The notes under the pieces were generated by a model. It worked only from the letters and a program-made list of their open reading frames with translations, made no database searches and was not told the DNA's origin. The translations under genes and the position numbers were made by a program. Source: Candidatus Trichofilum aggregatum (GTDB lineage: Bacteria > Chloroflexota > Anaerolineae > Promineifilales > Promineifilaceae). Taken from it: a DNA stretch of 64,000 nucleotides. The first letter of the stretch is position 1, and each line of letters begins with the position of its first letter. The stretch spans positions 1 through 64,000 of the forward strand of contig JADJUV010000016.1 of assembly GCA_016716885.1 (NCBI GenBank). The letters are read 5' to 3'. Positions 1 through 8,637 of this stretch are shown in pieces.

Positions 1-990
1 TGGCGGCATGGTGGTGGAGCAGTTGTACCCGGATACCCTGCCGGACCTGTTCGCAGAGCAGCCAATTGGTGCTGGTAGGGCGGTATCGGGACAGTGGCCC
101 CGCTACGATTACGTTACGCGGCACAGTCAACGGTCAAGAGCAAACGTTCACCTACAGCGGCCAAAACTTCCGTGCCAGCGGCGGCGACGACTTTATTCCG
201 CGCCTGTGGGCTACCCGCGCCATCGGCCATCTGCTGACGGAAATTCGCCTGAATGGGGAAGACCCAGAACTGGTGCAAAGTGTGATCAACCTGAGTGTGC
301 GCTACGGCATCATCACCCCGTACACCAGCTTCCTTATCGAAGAAGATGACATCTTCACCCAGACGGGCCGGGATGATGTCGCCAATCAGGCGATGGAAGA
401 AGCGGCCGCAGCCCCCGCCGAGGTGAGTGGCGCCGATGCTGTGGACGCGGCCGCAGACCAGGGCGCACTTGCCGAAGCCGAAGCCCCGATGGCTCCTCCT
501 TCAACCTTCACCGATGAGAACACCGGGCAGGTGGTAGATGTAACGGAGGTGGTACAGGCGGTGGGCAGCAAGACGTTTGTCTGGCGCGAGGGGGTGTGGA
601 TTGACACCGCCTTTGACCCGGAGCAGTACACGCCCGAATCAGTGGGTTTTGCCAGCGACAATTACTTTGACCTGCTCGCGGCCGCGCCCGATCTGGGCCA
701 ATATTTCGCCTCTCGGCCAACAGGTGGTTGTGGTGTACAGCGGCATCGCCTACCAGGTGGTCGAGGGTGAAGGAAACAGTACCATCACCCTGCCCGACCC
801 CATTAACACAACCACCAACCCCACGCCGGGGGCAGTCGCAGAAACGGCTCCCACCGCAACGAGTGGCAGTACCAGCAGTGGAACCGGTAATGAAAATAGT
901 GGGGGTGGATTGTGCGGCGGTGCGGCCGCGTTGCCCATCGGCTTGTTGGTACTCATCGGCGGCTTCCGTCTCAAGAAGAAAGAAGATTAA
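1..990 (+). CDS. VIT/vWA-type surface protein, C-terminal part, two frame changes
   Basis: The window opens inside this gene, so the VIT and von Willebrand A domains expected at the start are not visible. The remaining part holds the family's closing motif SVRYGIITPYTSFL, a linker rich in Ala, Glu and Pro, a small beta region (QQVVVVYSGIAYQVVEG), a Thr/Ser-rich stalk and a C-terminal helix GGAAALPIGLLVLIGG followed by the basic tail RLKKKED, so it is probably anchored in the membrane and faces outward. The frame changes near 55 and near 708; the second is explained by one extra base in ttcgcctctcgg, and the repaired reading is YFALGQQVVVVY. Family assignment rests on the terminal motif, so the exact role is open. 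Confidence 0.7.
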
Positions 991-999
991 AACGCGGGA

Positions 1000-1083
1000 C
1001 ACAGAGAAAAAACAGGGATGCACAGAGAAACAAGAAGTCTCTGGGCATCTCTGTTTTCTCTGTGCCTCTCTGTGTTTCTCTCC
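1000..1083. repeat. Imperfect inverted repeat of cacagagaaa-type words
   Basis: The spacer after the vWA gene is almost entirely an inverted repeat: cacagagaaaaaacaggga on the left and tctctgtttt..tctctgtg on the right. It could act as a terminator for the gene upstream, but the word-like low complexity matches the other spacers of this window more than a classic terminator. Confidence 0.7.
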
Positions 1084-1135
1084 CCCAAACTTCAGCTACA
1101 ATTGCCAGACATTTCACCTGATGCGATGAGGTTTT

Positions 1136-1856
1136 ATGTCTGGCATTACCATTCGTCCCCTACACACCCTTAATGAAATTCACGCCCTGGCCGACTTACA
1201 ACGTTCAGCCTGGGTCGCCCTCCCAGACCGGGCGTTAGTTCCGACCCATTTTTTGCGCGGCGTCAGCAGCAATGGCAATCTACTGCTTGGGGCCTTCGCT
1301 GGCGAAAAAGTGGTCGGCTTCGTGCTGGGCATTATCGGTTGGGCCGAGTGGCTGAGCGAACCCACATTACAGGTGTATTCGGCCACGATGGGCGTCCTGT
1401 TGGAATATCAGAGCCACGGTGTTGGGTATCAACTTAAAATGGCGCAGCGGGATTGGGCTTTGCAGCGGGGGATCAAATTAGTAACGTGGACGTATGATCC
1501 GCTGCTGGCCCGGAATGCCTGGTTGAATGTGAGGAAGTTGGGGGTGGTCTGCGGCCGCTACTATCCCCACTACTACAGCCCGGACGAGGATCGGTTCCAT
1601 GTGGAATGGTGGCTGGAAAGCGAACGGGTGAAGGGGGCGTTTGATGGGCAACGCGGCACCGCGGGCCTACCCCCCCGATACCCCCACCGTCACCGTCCCG
1701 CCCGATTACCTGACGCTCCAACGCACCGACCCCCACACCGCCCAACAAATCCGCGCCCAAACACGCCACCAATTCACCACCCTGTTCGCTCAAGGGTATA
1801 AGGTGGTAGACTTCAGGCGCGGGCCAACAGAGTCCACCTATATTTTGCAGGAGTAA
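1136..1856 (+). CDS. GNAT-family acetyltransferase (COG3375-like), one frame change
   Basis: Predicted cytosolic N-acetyltransferase of the COG3375 type; the substrate is not known. The ATG at 1136 starts MSGITIRPLHTLNEIHALADLQRSAW. The GNAT core follows, with the strand LLLGAFAGEKVVGFVLG and the acetyl-CoA loop region YQSHGVGYQLK around residue 100. The C-terminal family segment GYKVVDFRRG lies in another frame; one extra G in the run at 1633-1637 explains this, and the repaired junction is VKGRLMGNAAPRAYPP. The repaired product is about 240 residues. It directly precedes a menC-like enolase, and COG3375 genes often neighbour that family, so a shared role with N-acylamino acids is plausible but is inference. 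Confidence 0.72.
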
Positions 1857-1941
1857 TCACAAAACCCCTCATTTTTAGGATGGCGTGAAGCGTGATATAT
1901 GATCGGCTCTGACGCACCACGCAACACGCACCACATTCACC

Positions 1942-3159
1942 ATGAAAATCGAAAAAATTGATCTTTACCACATTGCCATGCCCCTGGTCTCCCCGTTCCA
2001 GACTAGTTTCGGCACTGAGTTGGAACGAGAATGCCTGATTGTGGCCTTACACAGCGAAGGGCTGACCGGCTGGGGGGAATGTGTCGCGGCCCATTTTCCC
2101 GGCTACAGCTATGAAACGATTGGTACAGCCTGGCATGTCCTCACCGACTTTATGATGCCCATGACCATAGGGCAGAACCTGCTGGAGCCGTGTGACATTG
2201 AGGGATTGGCTGAAGAGTATTCGGGGGCATCCGTTAGCGAAGGCGGCATTGGAGCAGGCGGCCTGGGACATCACGGCACAACGGGATGGGTTGTCGTTTG
2301 CTCAGAAATTGGCGCAACCCTACGCAGAAGGGCCACGCGGCCGCGTCAAAGTTGGCGTCAGTATCGGCATTCAGCCCAGCGTAGACCATACCATTGACGT
2401 TATTCAGGGGTATGTAGACCAGGGCTACCGGCGCATCAAGCTCAAAATCAAACCCGGCCACGACCTGGAACTGGCCGCCGTGCCCGGAAGGCGTTCCCTG
2501 ACCTGCCCATCATGCTCGATGCCAACTCAGCGTACCGACTGGATGATGCCCCCACCTTCGCGGCCATGAACGACCTGAAATTACTCATGTTGGAGCAACC
2601 TCTGGGGTATGAGGATATTTACGATCACAGCCGGTTGCGGCCGCGGATCAACACCCCCCTCTGCCTCGACGAAAGCATCCACTCCGCCGATCATGCCCGC
2701 TATGCCCTCGCTATCGGGGCCTGCGACATCATCAACATCAAACCGGCGCGGGTGGGTGGCTGGACGGAAGCCCGCCGCATCCATGATTTATGCCGCCAAA
2801 ACGGGGTTCCGGTCTGGTGTGGGGGTATGTTAGAAACCGGCATTGGCCGCGCCGCCCAATTGGCCCTGGCCTCTCTGCCCGGTTTCACCATGCCGGGCGA
2901 TATTTCTGCCACAGAACGGTATTACACTCAGGACATCGCCACCGCGTTCCACCTCAACACAGAAGACAGCACCCTCACCGTACCGACCGGCCCCGGCTTA
3001 GGGATTGAAGTGGATGAGGAACGGTTAGCGGCCGCGACCAAACGCAAAACATCAGTAGCAGCCGAAACGGGGAACCCAGAACTGAGCGGAACTCGTAGGA
3101 ACTCAAGAACTCACGCCTCACTCCTTTCCCCTCAGTCCTACGTACCACGCACCAAGTAA
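1942..3159 (+). CDS. menC: Enolase-superfamily o-succinylbenzoate synthase / N-acylamino acid racemase, two frame changes
   Basis: Member of the muconate-lactonizing subgroup of the enolase superfamily, close to the Deinococcus/Thermus OSBS-NAAAR type. The N-terminal cap starts MKIEKIDLYHIAMPLVSPFQ. The barrel shows the catalytic lysine motif KLKIKPG, metal ligands in LDANSAY, EQPLGYEDI and LDESI, and the second base in INIKPARVGG. The frame changes near 2222 and near 2480; repaired junctions are EEYS..RGHPLAKAALEQ and LELAA..RKAFPDLPIMLD. The last 35 or so codons run into a gaactc-type low-complexity spacer and are probably not conserved. It could serve menaquinone synthesis (OSBS) or racemize N-acylamino acids; the adjoining acetyltransferase slightly favours the second. 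Confidence 0.78.
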
Positions 3160-3223
3160 GTCACGTCATTTTTACGTACAAGCCCGTCCCTTTGCGGCAT
3201 AATAACGGAGGTTGTTGCAAATC

Positions 3224-4062
3224 ATGTTTACCGACAAAACGATTGCCTTCATCGGGAGTGGGATCATGGGGGAAGCCATGATCCGGGGTCTAATTGCCCA
3301 AAACATCGTCCAGGCAGGGCAGATCATCGCAGCAGACCCCCATCCGGATCGGCTCAAAGCATTACACGAGCGGCACGGTGTCCACATCACCAACGACAAT
3401 CGCCACGCCGCCGAAAAGGTCATATTATCGTCCTGTCTATTAAGCCGCAGGATTTAGGGCATGTCATGCCAGAGATTCGCGGTCACTTACGGCGACAGGA
3501 TTTGCTCCTTTCCATCATTGCCGGTGCGCCCATCCGCAAACTGGCCGATGGCACGGCTCACGCGGCTGTCGTTCGCGCCATGCCCAACACCCCCGCCCAG
3601 ATCGGCCAGGGCATCACAGTATGGACAGCCACCCCAGAGGTCAGCGAAGGTCAACGCAAACAGGCCCAGCTCATTTTGGGGTCGCTGGGCGAAGACATTT
3701 TTATGGATGACGAACGGTATCTGGATATGGCGACTGCGCTCAGCGGCTCCGGGCCAGGGTACGTGTTTATGATGATGGAAGCAATGATTGATGCGGGTGT
3801 GCATCTCGGCTTTTCCCGCCAGATTGCGACACGCCTGGTCACACAAACGATCCGAGGTTCGGTGGCCTTTGCCGAACAATCGAACAAACATGTGGCCGAG
3901 TTGCGAAATCAGGTTACATCACCGGGGGGCACAACAGCCGAAGCGCTCTACCACATGGAAAAAGGTGGTTTACGCACCGTCATTTCCAGAGGCATTTGGG
4001 CGGCCTACCAACGTTCGGTCGCGTTGGGGCAAGGGAAGGAGAGGGAGAATTTGGATTTGTGA
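3224..4062 (+). CDS. proC: Pyrroline-5-carboxylate reductase, one frame change
   Basis: Last step of proline synthesis: NAD(P)H-dependent reduction of pyrroline-5-carboxylate in the cytosol. The ATG at 3224 gives MFTDKTIAFIGSGIMGEAMI with the Rossmann motif GSGIMGEA at the N terminus. Then come the KPQ motif, the AMPNTPAQIGQG loop and the ProC signature region around TALSGSGPGYVFMMMEAMID and SPGGTTAEALYHME. The frame changes near 3421, where the correct reading is IIVLSIKPQDLGHVM. Repaired length is near 279 residues, normal for ProC. A possible ribosome site (aacggag) lies 18 bases before the start. A proline gene with intact motifs on both sides of the break argues for a sequencing indel. 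Confidence 0.88.
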
Positions 4063-4065
4063 AGA

Positions 4066-4124
4066 AGGAGACTAAGAGAGTGAGAGATTAAGAGACTCAA
4101 TCCTTCAGTCTCTCACTCTCTTGT
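4066..4124. repeat. Inverted repeat of gagagattaagagac words
   Basis: Left arm gactaagagagtgagaga and right arm ctctcactctcttgtc, directly after proC. Close relatives of these words occur at 30,797-30,830, 34,106-34,136 and 60,903-60,983. Confidence 0.7.
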
Positions 4125-4195
4125 CTTTGTTGATTCAGCCCTGTTGTACCGCAGTTCCGAGGGCTTGATGGCGTTTACTCAGGTGAGTACATGTC

Positions 4196-5014
4196 ATGAG
4201 TGTGATGATGAACTGGAGTACACAGCAGGGTGTTTACCCTCGTACAATTGCGGATACGATTGGGGAATGGGAGCTTTTGCTGAAAGAGGATAAACCCTCT
4301 CCAGTCCCTTCTGCTTTCAGCGGCCGCAATGCCGAAATTTCTCAACTCCGTGCCTACATTTTGGTCGCCGGGATGCGTGCCCAACGCGAAACCGGCAACC
4401 CGTTTGCCCTCATCGAGAAAATGCTCTGGACGCCGGAAGAGGGCATCTTTTTACAGGAATTACACCTGGAACGATTGGATGCGTCCGCGGCCGCGTTCGG
4501 TGTCCCCTACGACCATCATAAACTCCGCACCTACATCCAGAAACAACTCCTCAACCTGGAACAACCCACCCTGCTCACCGTCCAGTTGACCTTACGCGGC
4601 GAGATGTACCTCTTCAGTGAGCCTTACTACCCCAGCCTGCCTCTTGCGCCTCTCCGCCTCACCCTGGCCGATATGCCGCTTGATCCGAACCAACCCCTGC
4701 TTTACCACAACACCACCGATGATCGCCTGTTCCAGCGGTATCGGGATGCCCATCCGGGTTTTGATGGCGTTTTGCTCTGGAATTTTCGGGGCGAAATCAC
4801 ACAGGCAACGACGGGCAATCTGGTGGTGGAGCTACATGGGGAACTGGTGACGCCCCCTGTGGAATCTGGGTTGCTCCCTGGTACGTTCCGGGCCGAGTTG
4901 CTGAATACCAAAAAGATTAAAGAACGAGCGATTCGTCTGGCGGATGTGCCGATTTGCGGCCGCGCCTGGGTCATAGACTCCATTCATAAATGGCGCGAAG
5001 CGCAACTGGTTTGA
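4196..5014 (+). CDS. Aminotransferase class IV (aminodeoxychorismate-lyase-like)
   Basis: PLP-dependent fold-type IV enzyme, most like the PabC half of PabB-PabC fusions, which releases p-aminobenzoate from aminodeoxychorismate. The PabC-like part starts near residue 68 with NPFALIEKMLWTPEEGIF, followed by LERLDASAAAFGVPYD, and near the end VLLWNFRGEITQATTGNLVV, LLPGTFRAELL and IKERAIRLADV, typical of the cofactor and substrate loops. The N-terminal 65 residues (MSVMMNWSTQQGVYPRTIAD) resemble the tail of a longer protein, so this may be the remnant of a PabB-PabC fusion whose PabB part is gone. Other class IV enzymes (branched-chain or D-amino acid) are possible. Translation may begin at 4196 or 4205. 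Confidence 0.75.
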   Translation: MSVMMNWSTQQGVYPRTIADTIGEWELLLKEDKPSPVPSAFSGRNAEISQLRAYILVAGMRAQRETGNPFALIEKMLWTPEEGIFLQELHLERLDASAAAFGVPYDHHKLRTYIQKQLLNLEQPTLLTVQLTLRGEMYLFSEPYYPSLPLAPLRLTLADMPLDPNQPLLYHNTTDDRLFQRYRDAHPGFDGVLLWNFRGEITQATTGNLVVELHGELVTPPVESGLLPGTFRAELLNTKKIKERAIRLADVPICGRAWVIDSIHKWREAQLV

Positions 5015-5052
5015 ATTCTCCAAACTTCTCTCATCTTTCACTCATTTTGGGG

Positions 5053-5306
5053 TTGACAAGGGTAGGATTTCTATGTTACCCTCTGGCGCGTACTGTAAAC
5101 CATTTTACTGATCGGGCAACCATGATGCGTATCCAGAACATATCCACACCCCAATTACATAGCGCGACTTCTTCGCTCTTTGGCGATTGCCAGGGTGATA
5201 AAAGTTCGGATCGGCTCGCGGCCGCGCCATTTTTGATGGCAAGATAAGCACACACATTCACTCAGCTTATCAGCGGACGCGGGCACACCAGCCCGCGTTT
5301 TTGTTT
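5053..5306 (+). ncRNA. Candidate small RNA between a promoter and a terminator
   Basis: No convincing protein lies between 5015 and 5920. A good -35 hexamer TTGACA sits at 5053-5058 with a weaker T/A-rich -10 region about 17 bases downstream, and a strong intrinsic terminator ends at 5306. The roughly 220 bases between contain one GCGGCCGC copy and the small hairpin gcgcgacttcttcgc. This layout suggests a short untranslated transcript; I cannot match it to 6S, SRP, RNase P or tmRNA by eye. Confidence 0.35.
5278..5306 (+). terminator. Intrinsic terminator
   Basis: Hairpin CGCGGGC-acacca-GCCCGCG followed by TTTTTGTTTT. It closes the candidate transcript that begins near 5053. Confidence 0.8.
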
Positions 5307-5628
5307 TATGGGCTTAATGCCTGAGTGTAGAGCGAGAGAAGGGCAGGGATCTACTGGAAATCCCCAGCTCTGGCTCAACTCAAGTAACGCAGCAGGGTTG
5401 GTTTCCCAACCCTATCCGGTAAGTTTGAATCTATCGTGACGGAGGTGGCTATGCCACAAACAATATCAACCTATCAGCCAACCCAATATCACAAATGTGG
5501 CGTGTCCGCTTTGCGGCCGCAATCCCAGCCCGGATTCAAGGGCAGTTGGCGCATAGGTAGTGGTAGCGTGTCTATAGATGCGCCCCTCTCGTCCCTTCGG
5601 AAAACCCGTCCTCTCCCACCTGATACAA

Positions 5629-5706
5629 GGCCTGTGTAAACCACACAGGCCAACAGAGTGGAGCAAAACGCGGGTTTTCCATACGGGAAGCCCGCGTTTT
5701 TTATTT
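5629..5706 (+). terminator. Two successive hairpins ending in an intrinsic terminator
   Basis: The first hairpin is GGCCTGTGT-aaacc-ACACAGGCC (5629-5652). The second is AAAACGCGGG (5665-5674) pairing with CCCGCG plus a T run (5691-5702). The arrangement recalls an attenuator, but no gene starts immediately downstream. The 320 bases before it (5307-5628) hold no convincing gene and may be a second untranslated transcript. Confidence 0.6.
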
Positions 5707-5756
5707 TCCGCCCTCTGCCTGGCCGGAAAAAGTTCCCAGGGTTCCACGGGTTTGTG

Positions 5757-5823
<67 letters not shown>

Positions 5824-5920
5824 GTGGTGCGTGATGGAGCAAGCTTTTGTTCCTTTACAACTAAATAAACTGATTCTTTTGTGGTACGTGATGCGTTATG
5901 AAACGAAACACGCACCACAC

Positions 5921-6048
5921 TCCGAAACGTAGCTCAATGGCAGAGCGGCATACTTCCCATACCACCCCTTGCCCGGCCAGCCGGGCCGACGGTACTGGGT
6001 TATCGGCTTCTAACCGGCAGGTTGCAGGTTCGACTCCTGTCGCCCCCT
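5921..6048 (+). pseudogene. Chimeric or intron-bearing tRNA-Arg(TCT)-like gene
   Basis: A D-arm (TAGCTCAATGGCAGAGC) is followed about 57 bases later by an anticodon loop CTTCTAA (anticodon TCT), a T-arm GCAGG-TTCGACT-CCTGT and the 3' acceptor strand CGCCCCC. The 5' acceptor strand before the D-arm (CCGAAACG) does not pair with CGCCCCC, and the material between contains its own hairpin GCCCGGC-ca-GCCGGGC. An alternative 5' strand GGGCCG inside the insert pairs almost fully with CGCCCC but leaves too few bases for a D-arm. So either two tRNA remnants are fused, or this is an unusual intron-bearing tRNA. The acceptor mismatch makes a normal functional tRNA unlikely. Confidence 0.5.
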
Positions 6049-6128
6049 TAGGAAGTGCACAGTGCTGAGTGCTGAGTATCAAGCAAAGGCTAACTCAGTA
6101 CTCATCACTTTACTCTCAGCACTCTCTT

Positions 6129-6202
6129 GCCGACGTGGCGGAACTGGCATACGCACCGCTCTTAGAAAGCGGGTTTTGGGGGTTCAACTCCCTCCGTCGG
6201 TA
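6129..6202 (+). tRNA. tRNA-Leu(TAG) without the long variable arm
   Basis: Acceptor strand GCCGACG pairs with CGTCGGT (G-U at the end), discriminator A. D-arm GCGG-AACTGGCATA-CGC is of leucine type. Anticodon stem CCGCT/AGCGG encloses CTTAGAA, anticodon TAG, reading CUA. T-arm GGGGG-TTCAACT-CCCTC. The variable region is only GTTTT, five bases, whereas bacterial tRNA-Leu normally has a long class II arm. All other stems are intact. Confidence 0.75.
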
Positions 6203-6259
6203 TGAAAATGGTTATTGGTGTATTGATGCGCTAATAACCAATAACGAATATATCGCCAT

Positions 6260-6350
6260 GGAAGGATGACCGAATGGTAAGGGGCCTGTCCGCTAAACAG
6301 GTAAAGGGGCACAAAACGCTCCTGTGTGGGTTCGACTCCCACTCCTTCCG
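6260..6350 (+). tRNA. tRNA-Ser(GCT)
   Basis: Acceptor GGAAGGA pairs with TCCTTCC, discriminator G as usual for serine. Anticodon stem CCTGT/ACAGG encloses CCGCTAA, anticodon GCT. Position 33 reads C instead of the nearly universal T, which is odd. The long variable arm AGGGGC-acaaaac-GCTCCT confirms class II. T-arm GTGGG-TTCGACT-CCCAC. Confidence 0.85.
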
Positions 6351-6359
6351 CTATATCAC

Positions 6360-6445
6360 GGGAAGACAAGCCAATGGGCGCTGGCCGCCGTCTTGAAAAC
6401 GGTTCGGAGTGTATGCTCGTGGGGGTTCGACTCCCTCTCTTCCCG
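6360..6445 (+). tRNA. tRNA-Ser(TGA)
   Basis: Acceptor GGGAAGA pairs with TCTTCCC, discriminator G. Anticodon stem GCCGT/ACGGT encloses CTTGAAA, anticodon TGA. The variable region of about 17 bases contains a short GAG/CTC stem. T-arm GGGGG-TTCGACT-CCCTC. It starts only ten bases after tRNA-Ser(GCT). Confidence 0.85.
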
Positions 6446-6463
6446 CCTGAAAGCTTTGGAGAT

Positions 6464-6577
6464 AAAGCGGGCCGAATTTCGTGGGTTATCTGGTAATTCC
6501 TTAAAGGATGAGTTGGTTCGATCCCAACGGACCGTGCTTGTGGTGCGGTTGCTCCCATGAATCTCCTTGTCCGCTTT
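6464..6577 (+). ncRNA. Y RNA 1, with a tRNA-like T-arm
   Basis: The outer stem AAAGCGGGC (6464-6472) pairs with GTCCGCTTT (6469-6477 counted from 6569), giving nine pairs with one G-U. The inner stem TTCGTGGG pairs with CCCATGAA. Between them lie the unpaired CGAA on the 5' side and CTCCTTG on the 3' side, and GGGTTATC follows the inner 5' strand. GGGCCGA..TGGGTTATC matches the conserved 5' region of vertebrate and bacterial Y RNAs, the Ro60 binding site. The large loop holds a perfect T-arm (GTTGG-TTCGATC-CCAAC, 6512-6528), as in bacterial YrlA-type Y RNAs with a tRNA-like module. It is followed by TTTTCT and CCCCTTTTT. Confidence 0.85.
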
Positions 6578-6598
6578 TCTCCCCTTTTTCTGACCTGA

Positions 6599-6661
6599 CA
6601 GCGGGCCGAAGTTCTTGGGTTATCCTTTACCACGGCCCCAGGAACAGCACCTTGCCCGCTG
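6599..6661 (+). ncRNA. Y RNA 2, minimal form
   Basis: Outer stem CAGCGGGC pairs with GCCCGCTG (eight perfect pairs). Inner stem GTTCTTGGG pairs with CCCAGGAAC. The conserved GGGCCGAA, TGGGTTATC and CACCTTG elements are at the same places as in the neighbouring copies. The loop is only about 17 bases and has no tRNA-like module. Stem sequences differ from copies 1 and 3 but stay paired. Confidence 0.87.
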
Positions 6662-6683
6662 CCAGCATTGTCTTATTTATCCC

Positions 6684-6756
6684 ATAGTGGGCCGAAGTTT
6701 TTGGGTTATCACCTGTAAAGTGAATGTTTACCCCAGAAACACACCTTGCCCACTAT
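6684..6756 (+). ncRNA. Y RNA 3, minimal form
   Basis: Outer stem ATAGTGGGC pairs with GCCCACTAT (nine perfect pairs). Inner stem GTTTTTGGG pairs with CCCAGAAAC (nine pairs, one G-U). GGGCCGAA, TGGGTTATC and CACCTTG are conserved. It ends 47 bases before the start codon of the Ro60 gene. Confidence 0.87.
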
Positions 6757-6803
6757 CACTGCTCACTGATAACTGCTTATTGTTCCTGAACCGGAGGTGC
6801 ATT

Positions 6804-8410
6804 ATGACCAAACTACACCAACTTTTTTCAATCCGGCAGACGCCTCAGAACCAACCCATTCCGGGGACGGCGCAGGTTGCCAACTCAGCAGGTGGGTATG
6901 CCTGGGCAGTAAGCGACTGGGCACGCCTGGATCGGTTTCTCATCCTCGGTTCGGAAGAGGGGACGTACTACATCACCCCCCGCCAACTGACGGCTGAGAA
7001 TGCCGCGGCCGCGCTGCGCTGCCTGGCTGAAGATGGCCTGCGTGTGGTCAACCGGGTAGTGCAAATCAGTGAAGCAGGCCGTGCGCCCAAAAACGATCCC
7101 GCCCTCTTCATCCTGGCATTGGCCGCCGGGCAAGGAGATGAGGCCACACGGCGTGCCGCGCTGGAAGCTTTGCCGCGTGTCGCCCGTACTGGAACCCACC
7201 TCTTCCACTTCCTGGCCTTCGTCGAAGGGTTCCGGGGCTGGGGGCGAGGCTGCGCCGGGCAGTCGCCAACTGGTACACCACCATGCCCGCCACCAAACTG
7301 GCTTATCAGGCCGTGAAATACCGGCAGCGGGATGGCTGGAGCCATCGTGACGCCCTGCGGCTGGCTCATCCCCAGACCGACGACGTGACACAGAACGCTC
7401 TTTTCCATTGGATGACACAGGGTTGGCCGGATGTTGGGCCAGAGCCGCACCCGGATGAAATATTACGGCTCATCTGGGCTTACGAGCAGGCACAGCGGGC
7501 CAGCGATGAGGCGCACGTGGTGGAACTCATTACCCGGTACGACCTGCCGTGGGAAGCGATTCCAACGCAGTTCCTGGCCTCAGCCCAGGTGTGGGAAGCC
7601 TTACTGCCCCATCTGCCGCTGACCGCCTTGCTGCGTAACCTGGCGCGGATGACGGCCAACGGCCTGCTGACACCTCTGGGGGATACAACGGCGCAGGTGG
7701 TGACACGCCTGCTAGATGGCAACCGGCTGCGTCAGGCACGCCTCCATCCCATCGCCGTGCTGACCGGGCTGCTGACTTACGCCCGTGGGCAAGGGCAGCG
7801 GGGCAAGCTGACCTGGACACCGGTTCCCGCGCTGCTGGATGCGCTGGATCAGGCGTTTTACCTGACTTTTCCCAATGTGGAAGCGACGGGCAAACGGCTG
7901 GTACTGGCCCTGGACGTATCTGGGTCTATGAGCATGGGGACAGTGGCACAGGTTCCTGGTTTGACGCCACGGGTGGCCGCGGCCGCGATGGCCCTCATCA
8001 CCGCCGCGACCGAGCCACACCACACCATCATCGCCTTCTCACAGCAGATGATGAAGCTGAACATCTCAGCGCGGCAGCGGCTGGATGATGTGGTGAAAGC
8101 GACAAACGGCCTGCCGTTCATGGGCACGGACTGCGCCTTGCCGATGCTGTGGGCATTAGAAAACAAGGTCCCGGCTGAGGCATTTATCGTTTACACCGAC
8201 TCTGAAACCTGGTTCGGGAAAGTACACCCGGTTCAGGCCCTTCAGATGTACCGGGAGAAAATGGGGCTACCGGCCAAGTTGGTTGTGGTCGGGATGACCT
8301 CAAATGGGTTTAGCATTGCCGACCCGAATGATACCGGAATGCTGGACGTGGTGGGCTTTGACGCGGCCGCGCCGCAGCTCATGGCGGATTTTATCAGGGA
8401 AGGGTTTTAG
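6804..8410 (+). CDS. rsr: Ro60/Rsr homologue, TROVE domain RNA-binding protein, one frame change
   Basis: Ring-shaped RNA-binding protein of the Ro60 family, which holds Y RNAs and misfolded RNAs and in some bacteria tethers exonucleases for RNA decay. The ATG at 6804 has a good ribosome site (ggaggtg). The N-terminal TROVE HEAT-repeat domain reads AGGYAWAVSDWARLDRFLILGSEEGTYY and FALVE..GRGLRRAVANWY in pieces. The C-terminal vWA-like domain has the metal-site motif LALDVSGSMS near residue 370 and ends in VVGFDAAAPQLMADFI. One C is missing after 7250; the repaired junction is WGRGLRRAVANWY. Repaired length is near 535, normal for bacterial Rsr. Three Y RNAs lie directly upstream. Confidence 0.9.
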
Positions 8411-8423
8411 GAAGGTGGCTGGG

Positions 8424-8475
8424 GACTTGACAGAACTCTGAGGAACTCTTGGGAACTCTGGGAACTGGTAGGAAC
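8424..8475. repeat. Short repeats of gaactctg words
   Basis: Units aactctgaggaactcttgg and gaactctgggaactgg. The complementary words gttcccccgaat and gagttcctttgg appear at 8,598-8,627, so the spacer between the Ro60 gene and the next gene can fold back on itself. Confidence 0.65.
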
Positions 8476-8637
8476 TCAGCCAACCTTCCAGGTGGAGGTG
8501 ACGTATGGAACTGCATTGTTTGTCGAGAAACTGTAACCGTGCTTTGAGTTAGTTTGAATGACAAAAGGAAAGGGGTGAATATAGGACAACTTCCTCTGAG
8601 TTCCCCCGAATCTCCTATGAGTTCCTTTGGAGAGATC

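Noticed and set aside
5640..5705. T-box leader
   Set aside because: The agagtggagcaaaacgcggg segment is only loosely like the T-box antiterminator, no stem I is visible and no gene follows.
5861..6082. Minus-strand reading frame with GATGVEPATCRLEADNPVPS
   Set aside because: It is the complement of tRNA sequence; such frames are a known source of false proteins.
6184..6633. Minus-strand frame of 149 codons across two tRNA-Ser genes and Y RNA 1
   Set aside because: Covers well-supported RNA genes and has no protein features.
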